Under the pieces are notes generated by a model that was not told the origin of the DNA, did no database searches, and saw nothing but the letters and a program-made list of their open reading frames with translations. Shown here piece after piece: positions 18,162 to 29,217 of a stretch of DNA of 64,000 nt (position 1 is the first letter of the stretch; the number at the start of each line of letters is the position of its first letter). A program made the position numbers and the translations under genes. This DNA comes from an uncultured Microbacterium sp. (GTDB lineage Bacteria > Actinomycetota > Actinomycetes > Actinomycetales > Microbacteriaceae), in NCBI RefSeq assembly GCF_947489255.1, contig NZ_CANLCY010000001.1:682001-746000 (forward strand). Direction: 5' to 3'.

Positions 18162-19508
18162 TCAACCGATCCGCTCTTTACGACCGAGCACACCCTGCGG
18201 CCGGAAGAGCAGCACGCCGATGAGCACGATCAGGGCCACCGCGTACCGCAGGTCGGGTGGGATGACGATGGTCGACAACTCCGTGATGATGCCGATGATG
18301 AGCGATCCGACGAGGGCGCCGAACGCGCTGCCGAGACCGCCGAGGGTGACCGCCGCGAACAGCAGCAGCAGGATGGCGAAGCCCATGTCCCACGTGACGC
18401 CGCGGTAGAGGCCGTACAGCACGCCGGACAGACCCGTGAGGGCGCCCGCGAGCACCCAGACGATCCGGATCACGCGGTCGACGTTGATTCCCGACGCCGC
18501 GGCGAGGGAGGCGTTGTCGCTGACGGCGCGGGTGGCCTTGCCGATACGGGTGCGGGTCAGGAAGTACGCCACGAGAGCGAGCATCACGACGCTGATGCCC
18601 ATGCTGATGATCGAGGTGAGGGTGACCGTCACCGGGCCGATCGTGACGTTGTCGGTGATGCCGGTGTCGATGTTGCGCGTGCCGCCGTCGAAGAAGTACA
18701 GGTACAGGTAACGCAGGACGATCGAGAGGCCGATCGTCACGATGAGCACCTGGACGAGACCGACCCCGCGTTTGCGGAGAGGTTTGAACAGCACGGCATC
18801 CTGCGTCCATCCCAGCGCCGCCGAGAGGGCTACCGTCAGGAGGATCGCGAGGAGGATGTTCCACCCCATCGCCGTGAAGACGTAGAAGATGATCGCGCCG
18901 AAGGTGAGCATCTCGCCGTGGGCGAAGTTGTTCACGCCCGTCGTGCCGAAGATGAGCGAGATGCCGATCGCGGCGAGGGCCAGGAGCAGGCCGAAGTTGA
19001 GGCCGTAGAAGAAGCGCGAGAAGAGCGTGTCCCAGATGGAGCCCGCGGCGGCCGTGCCCTCACCGGTGGGGAAGAGCACGTTGACCGTGTTGGTCGTGCC
19101 GATCGTCACGTCGCGCGTGACGTTGTCGGGGTCGCGCGGGGCGACGCCGTCGGGGAGGGTGTCGACCTGCAGGGTCGCCGTGTAGGCGCCCGGCCCGGGG
19201 ACCGCGACCGCCCAGCGACCGTCGGCGCCCGTGGTGCCGATCTCCGAGAAGCCGGAGCCCTCGACGCTGATCTCGACGCCCTCGACCGGCTCGTCGCCGG
19301 CGCGGATGATGCCGCCGATCGTGTACTGGGTCGAGACGTCGCCCGTCCCCGCCGAGGCGGCGGGCGTGGGGGCGGTCGTCGTCTGGGCGTGGGCGGGTGA
19401 CGCGAGGAAAAGGCTCAGGACGGCGATCGTGCTCGCGAAGAGCGCGACGATCACGGCCAGTCGGGATATGGTGCGCGATCGTATCGCGGTGGGGGAGGAA
19501 TGACCCAC
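18162..19508 (-). CDS. livH: LivH-type permease fused to an N-terminal extracytoplasmic domain
   Basis: A 448-residue protein; usual LivH is about 290-300. Residues 1-41 are a signal peptide ending in SPAHA. Residues about 58-130 form a beta-sandwich resembling carboxypeptidase-regulatory (CarboxypepD_reg) modules, with IGGIIRAGDEPVEGVEISV and TTGADGRWAVAVPGPGAYTA. From about residue 160 a full LivH permease follows, with IFGTTGVNNFAHGEMLTFGA and the C-terminal FRPQGVLGRKERIG. The start is GTG. The extra domain would face outside the membrane and might contact the binding lipoprotein; that is inference. Confidence 0.93.
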   Translation of the reverse strand: MGHSSPTAIRSRTISRLAVIVALFASTIAVLSLFLASPAHAQTTTAPTPAASAGTGDVSTQYTIGGIIRAGDEPVEGVEISVEGSGFSEIGTTGADGRWAVAVPGPGAYTATLQVDTLPDGVAPRDPDNVTRDVTIGTTNTVNVLFPTGEGTAAAGSIWDTLFSRFFYGLNFGLLLALAAIGISLIFGTTGVNNFAHGEMLTFGAIIFYVFTAMGWNILLAILLTVALSAALGWTQDAVLFKPLRKRGVGLVQVLIVTIGLSIVLRYLYLYFFDGGTRNIDTGITDNVTIGPVTVTLTSIISMGISVVMLALVAYFLTRTRIGKATRAVSDNASLAAASGINVDRVIRIVWVLAGALTGLSGVLYGLYRGVTWDMGFAILLLLFAAVTLGGLGSAFGALVGSLIIGIITELSTIVIPPDLRYAVALIVLIGVLLFRPQGVLGRKERIG

Positions 19509-19683
19509 GGAGTCTCCAGTTCGGCAGCGCTGACGAAGTCGTCCCGTCAGCTTCGACGGTCGACGCTACGAGCGTAATGTGTCGACGGTGTTTCGCGGAG
19601 CGGGTCGTTAGCGAACCGTGTCATGCGCCCTGCGCGCAGCGGCCAGCCCTCCGGGAACATTTCGGGCCGCTTCGACGCTTTAG

Positions 19684-21267
<1,584 letters not shown>

Positions 21268-21281
21268 CGCAGCGATGTGAG

Positions 21282-21311
21282 AAGGGCCGGGCAGGCGACT
21301 GCCCGGCCCTT
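21282..21311 (+). terminator. Terminator after guaB
   Basis: A 13-bp perfect stem, AAGGGCCGGGCAG (21282-21294) with CTGCCCGGCCCTT (21299-21311), a 4-nt GCGA loop and TCGTCGTCC after it. It starts 15 bp past the guaB stop. Confidence 0.85.
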
Positions 21312-21344
21312 CGTCGTCCTCGAGCACGCGGATACGCTGTGCGC

Positions 21345-22031
21345 ATGATCAGGCGGAGGAGTCACCCCGAGGCATCCGTGTCGACGCGGCGCGCCGAGGC
21401 GTTCACCGACGGGGTGTTCGCCATCGCGGCGACGCTCTTGGTGCTGGGGCTGACGGATCAGTCGCTGGGCACCGTTCGCACCGATGACGATCTGGTCGCG
21501 GGGCTCCTGGGGCTGACGCACCCTCTCTTCTCGTTCGTCATCAGCTTCCTCATCCTGTGCGTGATGTGGATGACGCACGTGCGCCAGTTCGAGTGGATCG
21601 TGCGCATCGACGACGCGGGCATGTGGATCAACAACGTCAGGCTGCTGTTGATCGTGCTGGTGCCGTTCACCTCGTCTCTCGACACCACGTACAGCGACTT
21701 CCTGCTCGGCAGGGTGCTGCTCCCGGTCAACTTCTTCCTCGCCATCGTGCTCGGCTGGCTGCAGTGGGTCTGGGCGGTGCGCTCCGGCGCCATCGTGGAC
21801 ATGTCGCCCGCCGACGCCCGTCGGTTGGGGCGGGCGAGCATCAGCGCGGTCGTCATCAGCGGGACGGCGATGCTCCTCAGCCCGTGGCTCGGTTCCATCG
21901 GCTTCCTGCTCTTCGCCTTCGACGGGCCGCTCACGCGGCTGCTCCGCGGTGCCGATTCGCCGTCGTCGCCGCCGTCGGTCGCTTCTCGCGACGGTGGAGG
22001 ATCCGGCGGGGATGTCGGAGGGCGCGGGTAG
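21345..22031 (+). CDS. TMEM175-like (DUF1211) membrane protein
   Basis: A 228-residue integral membrane protein. The first helix reads RRAEAFTDGVFAIAATLLVL, which is the RxxxFxDGVxAI signature of the TMEM175/DUF1211 potassium-channel family. About five further helices follow. The C-terminal ~35 residues are Ser/Gly-rich and acidic. In bacteria these proteins form tetrameric potassium channels without the usual TVGYG filter. Activity here is inferred from the motif. It is the first gene after the guaB terminator, on the same strand as guaB3. Confidence 0.87.
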   Translation: MIRRRSHPEASVSTRRAEAFTDGVFAIAATLLVLGLTDQSLGTVRTDDDLVAGLLGLTHPLFSFVISFLILCVMWMTHVRQFEWIVRIDDAGMWINNVRLLLIVLVPFTSSLDTTYSDFLLGRVLLPVNFFLAIVLGWLQWVWAVRSGAIVDMSPADARRLGRASISAVVISGTAMLLSPWLGSIGFLLFAFDGPLTRLLRGADSPSSPPSVASRDGGGSGGDVGGRG

Positions 22032-22040
22032 GCTGGTCGG

Positions 22041-23162
22041 GTGACCATGGAGATCGACCTCGGCCGCGCCAAGCGCGCCCGCCGCGCCTACACCTTCGAC
22101 GACATCGCCGTCGTGCCGTCGCGGCGCACGCGCAACCCCGAAGACGTCTCGACCGCGTGGACCATCGACGCGTTCCCGTTCGAGATCCCGGTGCTGGGCG
22201 CGCCCATGGACTCCGTGGTCAGCCCGCGCACGGCGATCGAGCTGGGCCGTCTCGGCGGTCTCGGCGTGCTCGACCTCGAGGGTCTGTGGACGCGATACGA
22301 CGACCCCGAGCCGCTGCTCGCCGAGATCGCGACCCTCCCCGAGGCCGATGCGACCCGCCGCATGCAGGAGCTCTACTCCGAGCCGATCAAGCCCGAGCTC
22401 GTGCGCGATCGTCTCGCCGAGGTGCGCGCCGCGGGCGTCACCGTCGCCGGTGCGCTCACCCCGCAGCGCACGCACGACCTCTACGAGACCGTCGTCGCCG
22501 CGGGTGTCGATCTCTTCGTGATCCGCGGTACGACCGTGTCGGCGGAGCACGTCTCGAGCGTCGCCGAGCCGCTCAATCTCAAGAAGTTCATCTACGACCT
22601 CGACGTGCCCGTGATCGTCGGCGGCGCTGCCACCTACACCGCAGCCCTCCACCTCATGCGCACGGGAGCCGCGGGCGTGCTCGTCGGATTCGGCGGGGGA
22701 GCGGCGTCCACCACGCGTGCGACGCTCGGCCTGCACGCGCCGATGGCCACCGCCGTCGCCGACGTCGCCGGCGCTCGTCGCGACTACCTCGACGAGTCGG
22801 GCGGACGCTACGTCCACGTGATCGCCGACGGCGGCGTGGGTACCTCGGGCGACATCGTGAAGGCCCTCGCCATGGGTGCGGATGCCGTCATGCTCGGTGT
22901 CGCGCTCGCGCGAGCGACCGACGCTCCCGGCCGCGGGTTCCACTGGGGCCCCGAGGCGCACCACGCCAAGCTGCCGCGCGGTCGCCGGGTCGCGGTGGAT
23001 CGCGTCGGCCCGCTCGAGCAGATCCTGTACGGCCCCGCGCCCGTCGCCGACGGCACCGCGAACCTCATCGGCGCGCTGAAGAAGTCGATGGCCACCACCG
23101 GGTACTCCGACCTCAAGGAGTTCCAGCGCGTCGAGGTCGTCGTCGCCCCCTACGGCCACTGA
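22041..23162 (+). CDS. guaB3: GuaB3-family IMP-dehydrogenase-related protein
   Basis: A 373-residue paralogue of IMP dehydrogenase found in actinobacteria. It keeps the (beta/alpha)8 framework (YTFDDIAVVPSRRTRNP, the substrate-phosphate loop VIADGGVGTSGDIVKALAMG) but lacks the CBS pair. In place of the GPGSICTTR loop it has GFGGGAASTTRATLG, so the catalytic cysteine is absent. True IMP dehydrogenase activity is therefore unlikely. GTG at 22041 or ATG at 22047 can start it. It precedes SURF1 by 13 bp. Confidence 0.92.
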   Translation: MTMEIDLGRAKRARRAYTFDDIAVVPSRRTRNPEDVSTAWTIDAFPFEIPVLGAPMDSVVSPRTAIELGRLGGLGVLDLEGLWTRYDDPEPLLAEIATLPEADATRRMQELYSEPIKPELVRDRLAEVRAAGVTVAGALTPQRTHDLYETVVAAGVDLFVIRGTTVSAEHVSSVAEPLNLKKFIYDLDVPVIVGGAATYTAALHLMRTGAAGVLVGFGGGAASTTRATLGLHAPMATAVADVAGARRDYLDESGGRYVHVIADGGVGTSGDIVKALAMGADAVMLGVALARATDAPGRGFHWGPEAHHAKLPRGRRVAVDRVGPLEQILYGPAPVADGTANLIGALKKSMATTGYSDLKEFQRVEVVVAPYGH

Positions 23163-23175
23163 CGCCGGAGCACGC

Positions 23176-24060
23176 ATGACGTCCACCCCCGCGACCGCCC
23201 CCGCGCCGCCCCAGGTCTTCCCGCCCACGCTGCGGGAGGTCATGCTGCGGCCGCGGTGGATCGCGCTGCTGGCGTTCTCCCTCGTGGTCGCCGGAGCCCT
23301 CGCGTGGCTCGGGCAGTGGCAGCTCGGTCGCGCCGTCGACACGTCTCCGCCCGAGCCGGGGCAGACCGAGGTGGTGCGTCCGCTCGACGACGTCGTGCAG
23401 CCGGGCGACTACCTGCCCGAGCCGCTGGTGGGGCAGCGGGTCGAGGTGAGCGGCACGTGGGTGGCATCCGACTTCATCGTCGTGTCGTCGCGCTTCAACG
23501 ACGACGTCGAAGGCTATTGGGTGACGGGCCAGCTGCGGGTCGCCGGTGCGGCCGAGCCGACCTCGATCGCCGTGGCGACCGGGTGGACGAGCGATCCCGC
23601 CCAGGCGGATGCCGCCGCCGCGCAGCTGAAGGCCGAGGTCGAGGCGAACCCGAGCGCGATGGTCGAGGTGACCGGACGCCTGATCTCCGACGAGGGTCCG
23701 TCGGTCCCGCCCGCCGGGGCCGACCCGCAGACGCTGGTGAAGATGTCACCGGCCATGCTGCTCGGGCGCTGGCACGACACGACCGGGCTGAACGTCTACC
23801 GGCAGTACATCGCGTCGCAGACGGCGATCGGCCCGCTCGACGCCATCTCGTCGCCGGCACCCGACGAGCGCTCCCGCGTCAACTGGCTGAACATCTTCTA
23901 CGCCGCCGAGTGGGCGGTCTTCGCCGGCTTCGCGCTGTACCTCTGGTACCGCCTCGCGCGCGACGCGTGGGAGAAGGAAGTGGAAGATCTCGAGGACGAA
24001 CAGTTCGAGGGCGAACAGCCCCGACCGCTCGCGGCAGAACCCGCGGAATCCCGCGACTAG
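23176..24060 (+). CDS. SURF1 family cytochrome oxidase biogenesis protein
   Basis: A 294-residue membrane protein. The N-terminal helix (about 30-50, RWIALLAFSLVVAGALAWLG) is followed by WQLGR, the SURF1 signature. A long extracytoplasmic domain contains GYWVTGQLRV, and a second helix near 240-260 contains NWLNIFYAAEWAVFAGFALY. SURF1 helps assemble the haem a centre of cytochrome c oxidase. No oxidase gene is in the window. The acidic C-terminal tail is cytoplasmic. Confidence 0.9.
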   Translation: MTSTPATAPAPPQVFPPTLREVMLRPRWIALLAFSLVVAGALAWLGQWQLGRAVDTSPPEPGQTEVVRPLDDVVQPGDYLPEPLVGQRVEVSGTWVASDFIVVSSRFNDDVEGYWVTGQLRVAGAAEPTSIAVATGWTSDPAQADAAAAQLKAEVEANPSAMVEVTGRLISDEGPSVPPAGADPQTLVKMSPAMLLGRWHDTTGLNVYRQYIASQTAIGPLDAISSPAPDERSRVNWLNIFYAAEWAVFAGFALYLWYRLARDAWEKEVEDLEDEQFEGEQPRPLAAEPAESRD

Positions 24061-24070
24061 ACTGGCATCC

Positions 24071-24588
24071 ATGCCCCGCGCCCCGAAGCTCGCCTCGTTC
24101 CCGGCGATCCGCGGAGCCCTGAAGTTCTACCAGATCTGCTCGGTCATCACCGGTGTCGGCCTGCTGCTGCTGGTCGCCGAGATGATCCTGAAGTACACGC
24201 CCCTTCACGTGGAGCTGTTCCTCGGTGGATCCGGTGGCTTCCTGTGGTTCGCGGATGCCGTCCCCGGCCCCGACTGCCAGTGGTTCTCGCTGTTCGTGCC
24301 CGGCGGCAGCGGCTGCGAGATCCTCTCCACGGGCGACGGCGTGAACGTGTCGCTCGCGATCCTCGTTGCGCACGGCTGGTTCTACGTCGTCTACCTCTTC
24401 TCGTGCTTCCGTGTGTGGAGCCTGATGCGGTGGCCGTTCCGTCGGTTCGTCTTCCTCGCCCTCGGTGGCGTGGTGCCGTTCCTCTCCTTCATCCTCGAGG
24501 TGCGCACCGCCCGCGGCGTGCGCGCCTACCTCGCCGAGCGCGAGGCCGACCCGGCCTCCGCTCCCGTCTCCGCCCCGGAGGGCACCCG

Positions 24589-24592
<4 letters not shown>
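24071..24592 (+). CDS. DUF3817 membrane protein
   Basis: A 173-residue protein with three or four hydrophobic segments, at about 20-42, 92-112 and 122-142. It opens with [19 protein letters not shown] and has [17 protein letters not shown], the pattern of the DUF3817 (integral membrane, YdzA-like) family that often lies beside guaA in actinobacteria. The function is not known. The stop overlaps the guaA GTG by 4 bases, suggesting coupling. Confidence 0.85.
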
Positions 24593-26169
<1,577 letters not shown>

Positions 26170-26215
26170 GCCGGGCTGTCGGTCGCGACGAACGTCGCTG
26201 CTGACTCCCGGCTAC

Positions 26216-26278
26216 GTGACACGCCCTCCTGAGTCGAGAGCGGGCCCCTACCCCGATCGACTCAGGAGGGCGTGTCAC
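26216..26278. repeat. Perfect 22-bp inverted repeat
   Basis: The left arm 26216-26237 begins GTGACACGCCCTCC and the right arm 26257-26278 is its exact reverse complement, ending GGAGGGCGTGTCAC. The loop is 19 nt. It starts 47 bp after the guaA stop and could serve as its terminator, though there is no T-tract and the stem is longer than the other terminators here. Confidence 0.85.
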
Positions 26279-26362
26279 TTCGCCTCTCGTTCGCTGCGGC
26301 GTGCACGCTCCGCCGGTCCGACCGGGAGGTGTTGGCGCGGGGCCCTGCCCCGATCGACTCGG
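26240..26362. repeat. 26-nt direct repeat pair
   Basis: The copies at 26240-26265 and 26337-26362 share 23 of 26 bases, including the block CCCCGATCGACTC. The first copy covers the loop and part of the right arm of the 22-bp inverted repeat. Confidence 0.7.
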
Positions 26363-26369
26363 TTGACGT

Positions 26370-26438
26370 GGATTGGGGCGTCATTCTCGCCTTGGGGCGT
26401 CATCTTCGCGCCCCGAACGACGGATCGCGCCCCAAACC
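26370..26438. repeat. Dispersed GGGGCG palindromic element, copy A
   Basis: A 69-nt element with TTGGGGCG twice forward (about 26373 and 26392) and the complementary CGCCCC twice (26409 and 26428). The arms 26370-26399 and 26409-26438 pair at 20 of 30 positions. A related element, about three quarters identical over its length, lies at 45017-45085. Confidence 0.75.
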
Positions 26439-26505
26439 CGGGACGTGCGCGCGCGGGGAGTGCGGGCAGCGGGAGTGCCGTCGCTGGTGGGGGAGGATGG
26501 GGGGC

Positions 26506-27873
26506 GTGAGTGACGCCGAGTTCCCCGACGCCTGGTACCTCATCCTGTCGAGCAGGCTCATCCCCGACCTCGACGGGGGGTACACGATCTCCACCCTCGC
26601 CCGCGCGCGTCAGATGGCGGATGCCGGAGCGCCACCGCTCCTGCTGACCGTCGACCCCGGAACCGCCGACGCCCACGCCGCGCACCGCCGGACGTTCGTC
26701 GAGCGGGGGGCCGTGTCGGCATCCGGGGTCTTCCGCAACCTCTTCGACGAGGCGGGCGCCCCCGACGGGGGAGCGGCGGGGTGGCTGCGCGAGGCGGCGC
26801 ACGAGGGGGAGGCCGACCCGGCGCTCGAGTACCGCGACGTCGCCGGCGGCGCGGTCTCGCTGCCGAACGTGATCGACCCCGACTGGCACCTGAGCACGGC
26901 GCCGATCGTGATCCGGGATGCCGCGGGCGATCCCGTCGGAGTGATCGACGGGTTCGGAGCCCTGTACCGCGCATGGCTCACGCACCTCGCAGCACAGTTG
27001 CGTGCGGAGACTCCGCGTCCCGTCGTGATCATCTGCGAGTCGCGTCAGCTCGGGGAACTCGTCGTCGGGTGGGGCGACGACGACGTGCGGATCGTTCACA
27101 CGGTTCACACGATCCATCTCGAGGCCCCCTACCGCCCCGACTCCGCCCTGAACGCGCTCTGGACGCGCTGGTTCGAGATCGCCCCGCGCTTCGACGCGGT
27201 GCTGTGGCCGACCGCGCAGCAGCGCGACGACGTGCGCGAACGCTTCGGCGCCGCAGCGCACGACCTCGTCGCCCCGCACGCCGTCCGCGCCCCGGCGGCG
27301 GTCGTGCCCGTGACGCAGCGCGACCCGGACCTGGTCGTGGTGCTGGGGCGGCTGGCTCCGGGCAAACGTCTTCCCGCGGCCGTCCGCGCGTTCGCGCGCG
27401 TCGTCTCGGAGGTGCCGACCGCGCGCCTCGAGCTCTGGGGGGCCGGGGCGCAACGGAGTGAGCTCGAGTCCCTCATCGCCGAGCGGGAGTTGACACACGC
27501 CGTCTCGCTCCCGGGCCTCACGAACGATCCCGGGGCCGTGCTCGACCACGCGGCGGTCTACCTCACGACCTCGGCGTTCGAGGGGCAGGGCCTCGCCCTC
27601 GCCGAAGCGCTCGCGCACGGGACCCCCGTGGTGGCCTACGACATCCGTTACGGTCCGCGCGACATGCTGGCCGCGGGTGGCGGCATCCTGGTTCCCGACG
27701 ACGATGAGGACGCTCTCGTTACAGCCCTCGTGCGGGTGCTGACGGATGCCGAGACGCGCGAGCGCCTGTCGACGGAGGCGGTGAGCGCGGCGGCGACCCT
27801 CAGTCCCGCGCGGGCGATGCAGACGCTGGCCGCCGCGTGCGGCGAGGTGCTCTCGCGCCCGCGCCGCCGCTGA
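26506..27873 (+). CDS. Group 1-type glycosyltransferase
   Basis: A 455-residue GT-B glycosyltransferase. The C-terminal half has VVVLGRLAPGKRLPAAVRAF, LPGLTNDPGAVLDHA and the donor-binding STSAFEGQGLALAEALAHGTPVV-like E-x7-E region (TSAFEGQGLALAEALA). The N-terminal acceptor half is less conserved and resembles the TagE/GtfA group, which glucosylates polymers or proteins. The acceptor is not predictable. GTG at 26506 has GGGAGG nine bases upstream; ATG at 26497 would add MGG. It is a single gene, convergent with the MBL hydrolase. Confidence 0.85.
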   Translation: MSDAEFPDAWYLILSSRLIPDLDGGYTISTLARARQMADAGAPPLLLTVDPGTADAHAAHRRTFVERGAVSASGVFRNLFDEAGAPDGGAAGWLREAAHEGEADPALEYRDVAGGAVSLPNVIDPDWHLSTAPIVIRDAAGDPVGVIDGFGALYRAWLTHLAAQLRAETPRPVVIICESRQLGELVVGWGDDDVRIVHTVHTIHLEAPYRPDSALNALWTRWFEIAPRFDAVLWPTAQQRDDVRERFGAAAHDLVAPHAVRAPAAVVPVTQRDPDLVVVLGRLAPGKRLPAAVRAFARVVSEVPTARLELWGAGAQRSELESLIAERELTHAVSLPGLTNDPGAVLDHAAVYLTTSAFEGQGLALAEALAHGTPVVAYDIRYGPRDMLAAGGGILVPDDDEDALVTALVRVLTDAETRERLSTEAVSAAATLSPARAMQTLAAACGEVLSRPRRR

Positions 27874-27875
27874 GG

Positions 27876-28589
27876 TCAGGCGCGCGCGGCTCCGCGGACG
27901 GCGCTCACGGCGGCTGCGGGGGAGCCGCGGAACGCCGGTCCGTGGCCGGGGAGGACCCAGTCGGCATCCAGGTCGGCGATGCGCGCGAGCGAGGCGAGTG
28001 CCTCGGCGGGGTCGTCCGTGAAGGGGGCGGGGCCGGGTCCGGTGCGGCCGGTGAGCACGTGTCGGGTCGTCAGGGCATCGCCGACGAATACGGCGCGGAC
28101 CGCGGGGGAGAAGAGCGCGATGCTCCCCGGCGAGTGCCCCGGCATCGCCACGACGCGCGGCGCTCCGGGCAGGTCGAGCGTCGTATCCTCGTCGAGGCGG
28201 ACCACCTCGGTCAGCCACTGCGGCCGCATCCCCTTGCGGATGCCGAACGCGGCGAAGCGCAGCAGTGGACCGAGTCGCATCGGCCCCACCGCGGTCTTCG
28301 GCTTGTCGCCGCCCTGTGCGCGGTCGGCGTCGGCCGAGTGGACGAAGACGGGGATGCCGTGGTCTCGGCGCAGGCGCTCCGCGAAGCCGACGTGGTCGCT
28401 GTCGCCGTGGGTGAGCACGACGCCTCTGATGTCGTCGATCCGGCGGCCGATGGCATCCAGTTCGCGCTCGAGGTCGGCGTACATGCCGGGGAGGCCGGCG
28501 TCGACGAGCGTGAGGCCCTCGGGCGCGACGATGAGGTACGCGGCGACGATGTCGTTGCCGATGCGGTGCAGTGCGGGGCTGAGTTCCAT
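27876..28589 (-). CDS. MBL-fold metallo-hydrolase
   Basis: A 237-residue metallo-beta-lactamase-fold enzyme with the metal motif VLTHGDSDHVGF (HxxxDH form), the second histidine in AMPGHSPGSIALF, and a third motif in VLPGHGPAF. The substrate is unknown. It diverges from a TetR-family gene, with a 70-bp gap full of TAGCTA palindromes, so the TetR protein likely represses it. Its stop is 2 bp from the glycosyltransferase stop. Confidence 0.88.
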   Translation of the reverse strand: MELSPALHRIGNDIVAAYLIVAPEGLTLVDAGLPGMYADLERELDAIGRRIDDIRGVVLTHGDSDHVGFAERLRRDHGIPVFVHSADADRAQGGDKPKTAVGPMRLGPLLRFAAFGIRKGMRPQWLTEVVRLDEDTTLDLPGAPRVVAMPGHSPGSIALFSPAVRAVFVGDALTTRHVLTGRTGPGPAPFTDDPAEALASLARIADLDADWVLPGHGPAFRGSPAAAVSAVRGAARA

Positions 28590-28605
28590 GGGCCTTCTCC
28601 TGACG

Positions 28606-28633
28606 ATAGCTACGAGTGTTAGCTATGATAGCT
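28606..28633. promoter_or_regulatory. Probable TetR operator between the MBL hydrolase and tetR
   Basis: ATAGCTA (28606-28612), a 7-bp spacer and TAGCTAT (28620-28626) form one perfect inverted repeat. AGCTAT-G-ATAGCT (28621-28633) forms a second that shares a half-site. It lies in the short divergent promoter region, the usual place for local TetR control. Confidence 0.7.
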
Positions 28634-28659
28634 TATTAGCGTAGCCATGAGGAGGGGTC

Positions 28660-29217
28660 GTGCCGACACCGGAGAGAACGTCCATCGAGCAGATCGTCGA
28701 CGCGGCGACCCGTCTGCTCGAACAGGGGGGTTCCGCGGCGGTGACGATGCAGGCCGTCGCGACCGCGGTCGGCGTGCGCGCCCCATCGCTCTACAAGCGC
28801 GTGCGCGATCGCGAGGCCCTGCTGGGGCTCGTCGGGGAGGCCGCCGCCATCGATCTCACGGACCGCCTGGAGGCGGCATCCGGTCGGCTCGACGAGGCGC
28901 TCCTCGCCTTCCGTCGCTTCGGACGCGAGCGGCCCGAGGCGTTCCGGCTGCTGTTCGCGAGCATCGTGGATGCCGATCGGCTCGCCGCGACCAGCGCGCC
29001 GGTGCTGCGCGCCACCGAGGCCGTGGTGGGCCCGGAGCACGCGCTCGACGCCGCTCGGCTGCTGACGGCGTGGGCGACGGGGTTCGTCACGATGGAGCTC
29101 GCCGGAGCCTTCCGCCTCGGCGGCGATCTCGACGAGGCCTACCGCTACGGCATGGCCCACCTGGTGGGTTCCCTGGAGAGGGCTCAGGAGCCCGAGCGGC
29201 CGGCCCAGGGGTCGTAG
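28660..29217 (+). CDS. TetR/AcrR-family transcriptional regulator
   Basis: A 185-residue repressor. The N-terminal HTH covers about residues 5-50 (IEQIVDAATRLLEQGGSAAV, MQAVATAVGVRAPSLYKRVR). The C-terminal ligand domain looks like the TetR_C_33 (WHG) type with ALLAFRRFGRERPEAFRLLF. The GTG start follows TGAGGAGGGG. Its likely targets are itself and the divergent MBL hydrolase. The 3' end overlaps the convergent LigD-type gene by 34 bp. The ligand is unknown. Confidence 0.88.
   Translation: MPTPERTSIEQIVDAATRLLEQGGSAAVTMQAVATAVGVRAPSLYKRVRDREALLGLVGEAAAIDLTDRLEAASGRLDEALLAFRRFGRERPEAFRLLFASIVDADRLAATSAPVLRATEAVVGPEHALDAARLLTAWATGFVTMELAGAFRLGGDLDEAYRYGMAHLVGSLERAQEPERPAQGS

Larger units (their letters stand above)
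26170..26505. other. Repeat-rich intergenic region between guaA and the glycosyltransferase
   Basis: No supported gene. It contains, in order, a perfect 22-bp inverted repeat (26216-26278), a 26-nt direct repeat (26240-26265 and 26337-26362), and a 69-nt palindromic element built of four GGGGCG blocks (26370-26438). A gene start with GGGAGG follows. Confidence 0.8.
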
